Below, in pieces: positions 31,380 through 42,427 of a DNA stretch of 64,000 nt. The translations under genes were made by a program, and so were the position numbers. The DNA is from Bactericera cockerelli. Its lineage: Eukaryota > Arthropoda > Insecta > Hemiptera > Triozidae. Numbering within the stretch: the first letter of the stretch is position 1; every line of letters starts with the position of its first letter. Where the stretch lies: the NCBI GenBank assembly GCA_024516035.1, contig CM044955.1, positions 10,404,318 through 10,468,317 of the forward strand, given 5' to 3'. The notes under the pieces are model-generated. The model saw only the letters and a program-made list of their open reading frames with translations, was not told the origin of the DNA and made no database searches.

Positions 31380-33350
31380 AGTTTGGATCTCATAAGCGCT
31401 TTTTCAATTTATGTGTTGAGGTAGTTTAACCACTTTACATTGTACAGATGGTATTTTCATTTTAATGGCTTTGCATTCTGTCATAATTCGCTCTCTAGTT
31501 TTCTTCAAAAAAAAAACGACTATATTTATCTGGCTGTGAACTGACATGAACATAATTCTTGATAATTCCAAAATAAGACTTAATTCGGGAATTACTTCCC
31601 TTTATAACTCCTCTTTAAGCAAGCATCAGAGGAGTAAATAATGGGACCAGAGCAATATGTTTCATAATAAATTAATCTAAAAATTAAGGCATGAAATATT
31701 CATTAGGATCTTCAGCAAGCAAGATTAGAGAATTCCCAATACATAGCAGACTTTTTATGTTCCTCATAAACAGAATTGTAATTTCTAGACATTTCCTTAA
31801 TACGGTCAAAATCTTTTTGGGTATAATCCTGAGGTTTATCAAGATTATGATCTGCAAAGAAAGCATAGGAATTGCAAAATTCTTGATTCAATGTTTTTGA
31901 ATTTAAAATAATAAAAAGTGACGAAACCAAATTTTGAGCTACTCATACTGAGAATAATTGAAAAGAAGAGCAATACTAGAAATTAAATTATTTCGCAAAT
32001 CATTTTTTCTCAGAAAAATGAGCAAGTACCTACATGTGTGTAATGTGAGCAACATAAGCTTATTATAACTGTACTTTGATGAAGCTCCTCGGTTCCACTC
32101 AGAACTTTGTGACACATAATCAAGTAGTCAAAAATGGAATTGTGATCATTCCATGCCATAGCAACGACGTATGACATATCAGAGACAATATTTAGAAATG
32201 GAGGCCATTCTAGATCACACAATCCTCGCACAAAGAACAGATACTGTGTATGATCGGCAGTTATCATTTCACATATTGGGATAACAGTACCACCATCTTA
32301 ATTATCCTCAGAAGCCCAATCTTTGACATGCTTTATAGAATCTGGAATCGAAACTACTAATGCATAATATAAAATACGCTTTGAACTCTTACTGGTTTTT
32401 CTTACAACAGTACCCATAGCATCTATATGAACAGTAACGGGATGTTTGAGAAAATTGTTCAAAATTTTAACTATGTATGTCGACTTGGTCCTTATCATAC
32501 AGATGGACACAGAACGGAACTCCAGTGAGATTCTGAATATATCCAAACTTGGGTCTATATTTATCTTGTTTGCCTGTCTGCTGATAAACTATTGTCTCTA
32601 TTTTCATGTTTCGGATATCCAAATAATCATCTCTGTCGAAATCATCTTTAGATTTGTATTCAGAGCTAATTTTTGCAATTGTATTTAGCGACTTTATTTT
32701 GCCTAAATTGTCTGCTTGGATTATATGTGAGTCAGTTTTAGAGATCAACTGTCGGCGATACACATTTGGAGCCGTCGCTCAATATTTCGTACTTGACGAG
32801 TCAATTTTTGGTCTGGTTTGTGATAGTAGTTCAAACCAGAGCTAAAGAGTTCTATTTTTACTTTGTCTATCTTTTGTGAGCAAATTACTCTAAAGCAATT
32901 TTTTTTTTTCCAATTTTTATGAGCACATTTGGCATAATTGATGATAGTTCCATCTCTATTTACTCTTGTGTTCAAAATATTGATAACACATGTATTGCAA
33001 ATATCTAGAACAGAAATAATGACCAAAGACAGGTTTTTTATGTTTGCCAGATTCATCAAAGTAAAGTTTTCACTTCATCATTCGGACTTCTCTTTCACCC
33101 TCCTTAAATTTTCAATTTTTGTGGCTATTTTTAATATCAGCATCAATGTCATTTTCTGAAGATTTAGTTTGACATAAGTTGCGAGTACCATGAGGCAATA
33201 ATGATTTTGTTTTAATAGGAGTAGATTTCAAAAACTCTCTTTTCAGGGGTGAATATTTTGAGAAAGGTAGTGGTCCAATATGTCTACCTAGTTTAGTCTT
33301 TGAATTCGGTATTTTTACAGGAACAGTTTTAACAGGGGTTTTTGCCAAGC
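31380..33350 (-). pseudogene. Diverged MULE-type transposase relic
   Basis: The main blocks are HPVTVHIDAMGTVVRK and KRILYYALVVSIPDSI (32450-32300), FLNIVSDMSYVVAMAW and IFDYLIMCHKVLSG (32200-32080), and SLCCSHYTHVGTC (32060-32020). They line up one-for-one with LHLDATGS / KRILYYAL / HIVTDMSFSLING / C-x2-H in the 20-28 kb array, so this is a distant member of the same family. Upstream frames (33059-32745, 33348-33112) and a downstream frame (31930-31712; NLDKPQDYTQKDFDRIKEMS) probably belong to the same protein. All are separated by stops and frameshifts. Confidence 0.65.
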
Positions 33351-33399
33351 TGATGATATTATTTAAGGCAGAACAGTTCTCGTTTATGTTTAAAAAATG

Positions 33400-33665
33400 T
33401 TCTTTTTTCGTTTTTGCTCGGCACTTTCTCGATTGAGGAGGACAGGTGCATGCTTTGTTGATAGCATTCGCACATATCGTTTATCTTTCCGATTGAGTAC
33501 CACAATGCCGTTCTGCTCTTCTCGTGATACTATTTCTGACCTTTTCAGTTTGGAAATCATTACATCTTATGGCATATCTTTCTTCTTGGATCTCTGTGTT
33601 CCTACTACGTGGGTTTTCTTATCAAGCATCATTTTCGCTAGTGGATAACTGGTGTAATAGGTGTC
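33400..33665 (-). pseudogene. piggyBac transposase relic joined to a minisatellite ORF
   Basis: On the minus strand, directly after the last minisatellite unit, comes DTYYTSYPLAKMMLDKKTHV with VGTQRSKKKDMP, a stop, then ISKLKRSEIVSREEQNGIVV and LNRKDKRYVRMLST. This is the piggyBac block 'DN-yTS-pLa..Ll.+KTh..GT.R.nRK.lP...l..gE......nGi.v..W.DKR.V..lST'. The D of DTYYTS corresponds to a catalytic Asp. The upstream transposase is replaced by the 36-bp repeat. It is a different copy from the one at 12-15.6 kb. Confidence 0.8.
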
Positions 33666-34600
33666 AGCAGGTGGGGTAGTGAACGTTGATGATTCAAGGT
33701 CAGCAGGTGGGGTAGTGGACGTTGATGGTTCAAGGTCAGCAGGTGGCGTAGTGGACGTTGATGGTTCAAGGTCAGCAGGTGGGGTAGTGGACGTTGATGG
33801 TTCAAGGTCAGCAGGTGGCGTAGTGGACGTTGATGGTTCAAGGTCAGCAGGTGGCGTAGTGGACGTTGATGGTTCAAGGTCAGCAGGTGGGGTAGTAGAC
33901 GTTGATGGTTCAAGGTCAGCAGGTGGGGTAGTGGACGTTGATGGTTCAAGGTCAGCAGGTGGGGTAGTGGACGTTGATGGTTCAAGGTCAGCAGGTGGCG
34001 TAGTGGACGTTGATGGTTCAAGGTCAGCAGGTGGGGTAGTGGACGGTGATGGTTCAAGGTCAGCAGGTGGGGTAGTGGACGTTGATGGTCCAAGGTCAGC
34101 AGGTGGGGTAGTGGACGGTGATGGTCCAAGGTCAGCAGGTGGCGTAGTGGACGTTGATGGTTCAAGGTCAGCAGGTGGGGTAGTGGACGTTGATGGTCCA
34201 AGGTCAGCAGGTGGCGTAGTGGACGTTGATGGTTCAAGGTCAGCAGGTGGGGTAGTGGACGTTGATGGTCCAAGGTCAGCAGGTGGCGTAGTGGACGTTG
34301 ATGGTTCAAGGTCAGCAGGTGCGGTAGTGGACGTTGATGGTCCAAGGTCAGCAGGTGGCGTAGTGGACGTTGATGGTTCAAGGTCAGCAGGTGGGGTAGT
34401 GGACGTTGATGGTCCAAGGTCAGCAGGTGGCGTAGTGGACGTTGATGGTTCAAGGTCAGCAGGTGGCGTAGTGGACGTTGATGGTTCAAGGTCAGCAGGT
34501 GGGGTAGTGGACGTTGATGGTCCAAGGTCAGCAGGTGGCGTAGTGGACGTTGATGGTTCAAGGTCAGCAGGTGGCGTAGTGGACGGTGATGGTCCCCCTT
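33661..34600 (-). repeat. 36-bp minisatellite, about 26 units, coding-compatible
   Basis: The unit is ggtcagcaggtgg[gc]gtag followed by tggacgttgatggttcaa, with a few alternating variants (gtt/ggt, ttc/tcc). The length is a multiple of three and the unit lacks stops in at least three frames. As a result frames of 351, 307 and 315 codons arise on both strands: (PSTSTTPPADLE/G)n, (LNHQRPL[RP]HLLT)n and (GSRSAGGVVDVD)n. Only the first is continuous with recognisable piggyBac sequence, and it starts at MAFYLYIKGG (34622). Confidence 0.92.
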
Positions 34601-34862
34601 TGATATAAAGGTAAAATGCCATTGTTAAACAAAATAAGTTAGTTTAAAAAGTCTTTGTTAAGGCCCGCTAGAGTGAAATTAAAAAATGACACATATTTTT
34701 ATTATTGTTTTTCGTGGAGCACAGATCCCAAAAATAGCTAGGAATTTTGTATGGGATCAAAATAGTCCCAAATTTTATTTGCTGTAATTGTACCAATTAC
34801 AAAGCTTTTTCAAAACTGTAGTAGTATTCTTGAGATATATGTGATAAAAATGGGACCTCTCT

Positions 34863-36420
34863 AAAAATGGGCTGCGTAGCCTCTCACTCACTCTTCAACT
34901 TATTCCTTAACTGGTCTAATTTATGCTATTGTTAGCGTAATGGGGCTCCCTGCTGGAGCCGACAGTCTACATAAAGCACTACTTTACTATTGAAAACCAT
35001 CCATTGATTATTCACTGCCTGTTCTCATATCTTGGATTCATCACAGGCTCATTGTCAAGGCATTCTTGGAGGATTTCTCCTTCAGAAAGTTCTCCAACTG
35101 CTTCTGGAGGCTCTTCTCCCCTTTGCTTGACTGCAATATTGTGCAGAATGGCACAGGCCACGATATACAAATCAGCTTTGACCTATTTCGCGTGAGAAAC
35201 ACGAATGCCAAGAGCAAGGAAGGGAAAACGTCTCTTCAAGATTCCGAACAATCTTTCAACAGTGACTCTAGTGCGAATCAGGCTTTCATTGTGCAGATTC
35301 TCTGGCTGAGTCCTAACCTGTGTGAGTGGCAGTGGCGGTTCCTCAGTTGATGAAGTGGGGTTTCGCCATCTTATTGAACGCACGATGACGTACGCTTTTT
35401 TTTTTGGTGCTTCAATTTGCATATCACTGAGTCCACTCATTCCTCATGATAAAAATGGGCTGCGTTGCCTCTCACGCACTCTTCAACTTATTCCTTAACT
35501 GGTCTACTTAATTCTACTGTTAGTGTAATGGGGCTCCCTGTTCGAGCCGACAGTCTACATAAAGCACTGCTTTACTATTGAAAACCATCCATTGATTATT
35601 CTCTGCCTGTTCTCATACCTTGGATTCATCACAGGCTCATTGTCAAGAACTTCTTGGAGAATTTCTCCTTCAGAAAATTCTCCAACTGCTTCTGGAGGCT
35701 CTTCTCCCCTTTGCTTGGCTGCAATATTGTGCAGAATGGCACAGGCCACGATATAAAAATCAGCTTTGACCTATTTCGCGTGAGAAACACGAATGCCAAG
35801 CGAAAGGATGGGAAAACGTCTCTTCAAGATACCGAAGTCTCTTCAAGATTCCGAACTTTATTCTACTGTTAGTGTAATGGGGCTCCCTGCTCGAGCCTAC
35901 AGTCTACATAAAGCACTACTTTACTATTGAAAACCATCCGTTGATTATTCTCTGCCTGTTCTCATATCTTGGATTCATCACAGGCTCATTGTCAAGAACT
36001 TCTTGGAGAATTTCTCCTTCAGAAAGTTCTCCAACTGCTTCTGGAGGCTGTTCTCCCCTTTGCTTGACTGCAATATTGTGCAGAATGGCACAGGCCACAA
36101 TATAAAAATCAGCTTTGACCTATTTCGCGTGAGAAACACGAATGCCAAGAGAAAGGATGGGAAAACGTCTCTTCAAGATTCCGAACAATCTTCAATTTCA
36201 ATTTTAATGTACTAAAGGATACATATTGTATGTGTACAAACTTACATGCTAATTAACAAATTAAATTAAATCTAAGTTATATATTAAAGTAGGTATACCA
36301 TGTAGGAACAAAGTGACTCTAGTGCGAATCAGACTTTCATTGTATAGAATCTCTGGCTGAGTCCTAACCTGTGTGAGTGGCAGTGGCGGTTCCCCAGTTG
36401 ATGAAGTGGGGGTTCACTTT
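34863..36420 (-). pseudogene. Three tandem PIF/Harbinger (HARBI1-like) transposase C-terminal fragments
   Basis: Copy A (34863-35447) reads TRVTVERLFGILKRRFPFLA, then ACAILHNIA and ENRQRIINGWFSIVK on the minus strand. Copy B (35448-35854) and copy C (35855-36420) repeat the same tail (MACAILHNIA.KQRGE.PPEA). 'R-VVER-FG-lKrRFp.L' followed by 'aCaiLHNi' is the conserved end of Harbinger transposases. The copies share the flank 'gctgcgt.gcctctcacgca'. Copy C has 36192-36310 replaced by unrelated AT-rich sequence. The N-terminal catalytic part is missing from all three. Confidence 0.82.
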
Positions 36421-36433
36421 CTTATAGTAGGGT

Positions 36434-38165
36434 AGGTGGGGGCAAAGAGCCGCATTTTCGGTTCTGGGAATTTTGTAATTTTTTTCGTATTTGTTATGAA
36501 CGTAAAACCAACTTATATGTGTAGACAATTTCTTTTCTATGAAAATATATATTTTAGGGACCCAAAAATGTAGTTAAGTAAACATTATGAGATGAAAAAT
36601 AAGAAAAAGTCATTTGCGGCTCTTTGCTCCATCAAATGGGGTAAAAAGCCGCGGCGCGGCTCTTTGCCCCATGTGTACAATAATAAATGAACAAAATAAA
36701 TATTATGAACTTTCAAGGTAAAAAATTACATTATTTATTTTGAGATTCATTTTTGTTATTTAACAAACTAATTTGAAGATTGAAGACAATTTAAAATGTC
36801 TTCTATGCCATACAACATGTCAGATTCGTTCATTATAACCTCATGGTCTGAAGCCTCTATCATGACCTCATCATCTTTAGCCTCAACCATGACCTCATCA
36901 ACTTTAGCCTCCGTCAAGACCTCATCATCTGTAGCCTCCATCATGACCTTATCATTTGAAGCCTCCATCATGATATCATCTGTAGCCTTAATCATGACCT
37001 CATTATATTTTTCTACCACAACATCTTTTTTCATCATCTTCTTTTCTGCCACGACATCTTTCTTCATCATTTTCTCTTCTGTCACAACATCTTTTTTGAT
37101 CATCTTCTTTTCTGCCACCACATCTTTCATCAGCTTCTCTTCTGTCACAACATCTTGTTTGATCATCTTCTATCACAACATCTTTTTTCATTATCTTCTT
37201 TTCTGCCACGATATCTTTCTTCTTCATCTTATTCTCCTCTGCCACAACATCTCTTTTCATCATCTTCTTTTCTGCCACGACATCTTTCTTCGACATATTC
37301 TCCTTTCCTGCTACGACATCTTTTGCCATCATTTTCTTCTTTTCTGCTACTACATGATGTGTCTCTGCCCTCTTCTTTTCTCCTTTGACACCTGTCTTCA
37401 TCATAGTTTTTTTCTTTTTACGAGGTTTGTTTGTCATCTTCGTTTTTACCGTTTTTGCATTTTCATTAACTTCTACTTCGTCTTCATCAATGTCAATATC
37501 AGAATAAGTTTTGTTTTTGTTTCCAACACATTCGGGACAAATGAGCCCACCTTCTTCAGAGTCACATATGAATAGTTCATAGTTTCTTGGCAAACACCCT
37601 TCATGATAATGTTTTCCTCATTCTAGACACTCATGCAGTTCTTGATCTTTGGTTCGGGTATTCTTGCAATGTGTGCAATATTTCTTCGTTATTTGTTGTT
37701 TCTTCTTAACATTTTCCTCTTTAATTTCCAAAATTTTAGAGAACAAAGTTTTTGGTGGTCCAGTCTTTGTTCTAATTTTCTTTGACTTTTCATCTTCTTC
37801 ATTTTCCAGTCTTTTTCTGTTAGGCGTTGACCCGGATGACCCCCCACATCCGGGGGGTCATCCGGATCATGAGCTTCAGGACCATCGAAGTTGATAAATC
37901 TGTTGTTTTCGTCTTCCAAATCTATGTCTTCATTTTCTTCTTCCTGTTCCGTTACCTCAGAGGGTAGAAAGTCGTCATCTGAGAAAATGTTTTTGTTCAG
38001 AGGAAAAATTCCAGTTGCCATGAAACCTTTTGTGGCCTTTTCTAAAGTAGCTGCTCGTTCAAATGCAGTTTTAAACAATCCTGCAACATGGTACGTAGCG
38101 ACTGTTTGTCCAGGATGTGAAGAAATCCAGTCGTCAATTGCAGTGTCGTAGTGACTTTTCAACCT
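36434..38165 (-). pseudogene. pogo/Tigger-like transposon, 3' part, with PHD-like domain
   Basis: On the minus strand 38162-37690 gives AIDDWISSHPGQTVATYHVA, GLFKTAFERAATLEKATKGF and TGIFPLNKNIFSDDDFLPSE, the standard C-terminus of DDE_1 pogo-like transposases. After an acidic linker come KYCTHCKN...LHECLE, a stop in place of the expected Cys, GKHYHEGC, and GGLICPECVG: a C4HC3 PHD-finger pattern. A long basic repeat tail follows. At 36434 the sequence GGGGCAAAGAGCCGC faces GCGGCTCTTTGCCCC (36655-36670), probably terminal repeats. The N-terminal catalytic half is absent. Confidence 0.7.
36990..37370 (-). repeat. Coding minisatellite encoding VVAEKKMMKKD
   Basis: Units of 33-48 bp ('acaacatcttttttcatcat', 'cttcttttctgccacgac') repeat about ten times. 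The minus-strand reading gives (DVVAEKKMMKK)n, highly charged and probably helical. The frame shifts once, near 37165. It forms the tail of the pogo-like protein above. Confidence 0.7.
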
Positions 38166-38355
38166 TGAAGAGAATTATTGGTTCATCTATGCTATTCATT
38201 TGTTTATTTGGTGTCTCAAATTTGAATGGTCTTCATTTTCAGAACAAAAAAAAGCTGACATTTAGTATTGGGAGTGAAAAATTTTCTTCGTTCCAATAGC
38301 AAATACAGGTAAAGCCACAAAATCATTTTATCGATTTTAAAAAAACACCTTTCGG

Positions 38356-38724
38356 GCAGCCTCCGTGGCGTAATGGTTGTGACTACTGCCCGTAGTCCAG
38401 AGTTCCCGAGTTCAACTCCCGGCTGGGGCAGACTTTTCGAAGAAAATTCTGTTCCATCCAAACACGTGAGACTGCCATTTCCGGCCCTACCCAGGCTGGG
38501 TGAGGTTAATGTGGGTAGCTGGTACGATTCCCAGCGAATGGAGGGTAAAACCCCCGTCCTAATCCAGGACGTTAAATCAAGTAGAATCGTTGGCGTTAGG
38601 AAGGGCATCCAGCCATAAAAAAACGTGCTCCACCCTACCAACCTCAACCATGAGGTTGAACAATGCCGACCCCAAAAGCAACATAAGCTAATATTTGATA
38701 AAGGCAAGGGAGATATATATATAT
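38356..38724 (+). mobile_element. tRNA-derived SINE with (TA)n tail
   Basis: The head GCAGCCTCCGTGGCGTAATG...GAGTTCAACTCCCGGCTGG has A-box and B-box positions of a tRNA-derived pol III promoter. The body contains CCCAGGCTGGGTGAGGTTAA and GCGAATGGAGGGTAAAACCC, the same core as the 5S-headed SINE at 9757-10021. It then has a unique tail and (TA)n. Imperfect target duplications of about 17 bp, AAAAAACACC[TC]TTCGGG, lie at about 38339 and 38726. Confidence 0.85.
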
Positions 38725-38744
38725 AAAAAAACACCCTTCGGGGC

Positions 38745-39480
38745 ACTTAACTCCGTTAGGAAGCATTTTCGCAACTTTTACTACAGAGTTGACCCCCCTA
38801 ATATGACCTCTAAAATATGTGGTAGAAGTATTCGTATACATTTTTGAATCACCCTGTATACAAAAAAATATTTACAATTTACACAGGAGATCTGGAGCGA
38901 TCTCTACTCCTTTTTAACCGTCTTAAAATTTTCTCTTGATTCTCCATCATTTTTTCTATAATTCTTTAATTGAACTCTCTATTTCTCTCGTTTCTTTTTT
39001 CTTCCTTCTGACTTGTCTCTTCTTCCCTTCGTCTGGTTTTCTACCTCTCCTCCCAACATTTTTTCCATTATACTGATTTGTCTATTCTGGTACTCTCTTG
39101 AGTTTACAAGGAACTCATCAAGCTTGGTGAGAATTCGATCCAGTTTCCTGGACTTTGTTGACCTCCTTGGATTTTCGTGGCGTGAAGTAGAACTTGTTCA
39201 GCCAGAAGGCACAACACGAGCAAGAGGGCTGGATGAAAGAAGGACGAGGCCTGGATGTGGAGAGGAGAGATGATGAGGGTGGAGGAGGGGGTGAGATGAG
39301 AGATGATGAGGGTGGACGGGGGGTGAGATGAGAGATGATGAGGGTGGACGGGGGGTGAGATGAGAGGAAAGATGATGAGGGTGGATTGGTAGTAGTTGGA
39401 TGGGAAGATGAGAGTAGTATGGATGATTGTCAAAGGGAGTAGGGCAGTCTCTATGTTCTTGTAGTGGATCTTGAAGAGAG
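38745..39480. other. Gene-free stretch with MITE end and a GATGAGGGTGGA minisatellite
   Basis: 'gaatcaccctgtata' at 38847-38861 is a CAGGGTG-type transposon end. 39240-39400 holds about four units of 'gagatgatgagggtgga' + 'cggggggtgagatga' (about 34 bp). No gene is seen. Confidence 0.5.
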
Positions 39481-39488
39481 AGGAGAAA

Positions 39489-40250
39489 TCATGGGATTAG
39501 AAGAGAGACTGGAGATTCAAGATTAGGAAGTGGCCTTGGAGTATTAGAGGAAACAGGTTCAAGGGAAGAAGAGATAGATACTGGAGAGAAGCTGTCTAGC
39601 TCAAATGGAGAATTCACATCATGAAAATCTCCCACGACCTCATGCATTTCTTTGAAGTATTTGGGTTCAGGGCAAGACCCTTTCCCCGTAGACTTCAAAT
39701 ACTTTGCATGGTCCCGGTAAATTCTCATGAGGTTCTTCCACTTGTTATGAAACTTGTCTCCTTTTCAGAGAGGAGCTAGGAACAGGAAGTCCCTGATCTG
39801 CCAGTTTCTATGCCACCTTCTGCCAAACTCCCCTTGTTGTGGATCTTTTATCTGCAAAGATCAATCCTATGAGACGGCAAGATGTGTCCCCAGGATGTTG
39901 TCCGGATGTGGAAGCCCAATAATTCATTTGCACCTGTTGTGGAGTGTCTTGAGAGTCTGAAACAAAGAGAAAAAAAATAATTACACACAATTCAAATGGT
40001 TTTAGACAAATTTACTGCAGTTACATAGTGTATTTTTTATATCTGATAAATTTGATCAACTACATCATATTTAAAAAAAAAAACAAATATAAGTAAATGT
40101 AGTTTGATCAACTACATATATTTTAATTTGGAGAAAGTAGTTACCATGGTCTATTTAGTTATTTCATAAACAAAATCTCACCTTCAAAATTTGATATTGA
40201 TCCCGCTGAATCCCTGATTTCACATGGTTCAGTATCATCAATGAGTTCTT
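39489..40250 (-). pseudogene. Myb/SANT-like (trihelix) DNA-binding protein, two exons, broken
   Basis: Exon 40250-40182 (acceptor TTCCAG|AA, donor GAAG|GTGAGA; ELIDDTEPCEIRDSAGSISN) joins in phase to exon 39956-39489 (acceptor TTTCAG|AC; DSQDTPQQ...). A trihelix-type domain follows: RGVWQKVA, stop, frameshift, HNKWKNLMRIYRDHAKYLKS, TGKGSCPEPKYFKEMHEVVG. Such W...W..Y proteins accompany PIF/Harbinger elements or are host regulators. The stop at 39808 and the frameshift indicate decay. Confidence 0.6.
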
Positions 40251-40420
40251 CTGGAAAGAATAAGAAGAAAGAACTAGATCAGATTGATTGTAAAAAAATC
40301 ATCATTATTGCGGGTTAAATATTGGATGTCCAACAAGTTGAATTTATTGATTACAGTTGTTAGTTGTTTGTAAGGAATACATTCTGGTGTGCTCTTGTTA
40401 ACCCAGCACTTGAATAGAAA

Positions 40421-41486
40421 GTGTTTGATAATTTATCCAGCCACATCAGTAAGAATAATTTTGTACCCACACGTGTGGCTAATAACACTTTTTTGGAACA
40501 AAAATCTTTTGCAGAATACAAAGCAAACAATGATAAAAGTGTGAGCGATATAAAGTTGTCTGTGGACGAATTGAAACAAAACAGAAAACAGGACAATGAG
40601 ATTTATAATTCTAAATTTGTACTAAAAAAAAGCGTTCGATGATTACACTGTTGAGGCCGGAGAAAAAGAACAAAAGATGAATGAGGACGTGAACAAAGTG
40701 AAAGAAGATCTTTCCAGCAGGATACATGAGTTGGATAACAAGTTCTCACCTCTTATAGAAATAAAAAAAACTGTAGATCAACACTTTAAACAAAATCTGC
40801 TTGTGACCGCTTCTTTGAGAAGAGATCTCAATGCTTTGGACAATAAAGCTCTCTACGCAACAACTTTTCGCAGTTACAAAAAAAATCACGAGTCCGATTT
40901 CAAGGAGATTGTGAGTGAAAAGGAGAAAAAATTGAAAACTGAAGTAACAAATATGTTAACTTCATTGCTGTCAACTCATGAAACTGATTTAAAAAGAAAA
41001 GTTGAGGAAGAAAAACTAAAAATTCGAAGTGAACTTACAAAAATGTTTACTCAAAATTTAAATAATTTTCTTCTTGAAGAGTCTAACAAAAAGAAATTTT
41101 TACAACAATTGCGTTCCAATTTACTCGTCAGAATAAATACGGACAAGATACTGGCAGCATTTCTATCAAGTTGGAATGAAGGTGAAATTACGGATGACGT
41201 TCTAGAAAAAGATGTAACTCAACTTAGCAAAGAAATATTGGAGAAATTGGTTGTGGAAATAATCTCTATAAAAGAACAAATTAATATCTCCAATGAAACA
41301 ATTGAAAACTATATCAAGTTGAATATACTTGACGAACTCAAAACTGACATTAGTTTAAAAATTAGAAATCTGATATTTGAACCTCTCTTGTATGAAAAAT
41401 TGGAGCCTCTTGTAAAATCAAAAACACCGAAGAAAATAGGAGAAGTTGAAGAAAAAGCAACCCGACTTCCCGTTCCAATAGAATAA
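40421..41486 (+). pseudogene. Polinton coiled-coil protein, function unknown
   Basis: Two frames, 40421-40642 and 40677-41486, are joined by a frameshift near 40630-40640 in an A run. The protein is Lys/Glu-rich with long heptad-like stretches (NEDVNKVKEDLSSRIHELDN; FKEIVSEKEKKLKTEVTNML) and ends PKKIGEVEEKATRLPVPIE. Its TAA overlaps the integrase ATG (TAATG at 41484-41488), so the two were expressed as a unit. I do not recognise the family. Confidence 0.55.
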
Positions 41487-42427
41487 TGTCAAAACGTGAT
41501 TTGGTTTTGGAGCTACATCGTCCTGCTAGAAAATTCTTTCCCCACCGCAGAACCCTACTTCGCAATGTTCATGATCTTTTCCAAGCTGATCTTGTGGAAA
41601 TGATTCCATATGCTAATAAAAATAATGGTTATAAATACATACTTACCTGCATCAACTGCTTCTCCAAGTACGCTTATTGTGCACCGTTGAAAAACAAAAC
41701 AAGTGCTGAAGTTGCCAAGCAGATGGAAAAATATGTTCTAGAAAAGTTGAAACCCAATATGATACCAACCCACTTGCAAACGGATGCTGGCAAAGAATTT
41801 TTTGGTTAACCATTCCGCAAACTAATGCAAAAATATAACATTAACCACTATAGTACATTTTCCCTCATGAAAGCTATAGTAGAGCGGTTTAATCGAACTT
41901 TGAAGACTAAAATGTGGATAGAATTTAACTTGCTTGGCTCATACAGATGGTTGAACATTTTGCCAACTCTTGTGTCTACCTACAATGCCACCAAACATCG
42001 CTCTATTGGTATGGCCCCCCAAGATGTAAACCTTAAAAATCAAAGTCTCGTAGCGCTACGATTGAATAAACACAAGCAAGTTCTAGATAGTTCTAGAACT
42101 AGTAAATTCAAAATAGGTGATCTAGTACGAATTTCCAAAGTGAAACATTTGTTTCAAAAAGGATATGAAGCCAACTGGAGTTATGAAGCATTTCGAGTGG
42201 TTACGGTTGGTAATACTTTTCCCAGGGTATATCAGCTAGAAGATTTACATGGAAAACCAATACGCGGTTGTTTCTATGAACAGGAGCTACTCAAGACCTC
42301 ACACCCAGATGTTTATCTCATAGAAAAAATTCTACAACGTAAAGGTGATAAGGTTTTAGTAAAATATTTAGGTTTCGGACCTGAGGAAAATCAATGGATT
42401 CCTACCTCTTACCTACTTCAGAAATAG
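41486..42427 (+). pseudogene. Polinton integrase (DDE) with C-terminal chromodomain, one nonsense codon
   Basis: A single frame of 313 codons broken only by TAA at 41807-41809. RNase-H-fold residues: Asp in FQADLVEMIPYA, Asp in THLQTDAGKEFF and Glu in KAIVERFNRTLK, the DDE triad of retroviral-type integrases. A C-terminal SH3-like segment (KIGDLVRISK) is followed by a chromodomain (YLIEKILQRKGDKVLVKYLG...W.P). This arrangement is that of Polinton integrases, which insert the element DNA into the genome. The lack of other damage suggests it died recently compared with the polymerase. Confidence 0.88.

Noticed and set aside
33638..34608. Long frames of 307 (minus) and 315 (plus) codons over the 36-bp repeat
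   Set aside because: They exist only because the repeat period is a multiple of three and lacks stops; neither connects to any recognisable protein. Only the minus frame joined to piggyBac is worth keeping.
36796..37575. 259-codon plus-strand Ser/Thr/Phe-rich frame
   Set aside because: Antisense of the Lys/Glu-rich minisatellite tail of the pogo-like protein; composition follows from the repeat.
38216..38746. 176-codon minus frame over the tRNA-derived SINE
   Set aside because: Spans the SINE and its flanks antisense; coding similarity absent and SINE structure with target duplications explains the sequence.
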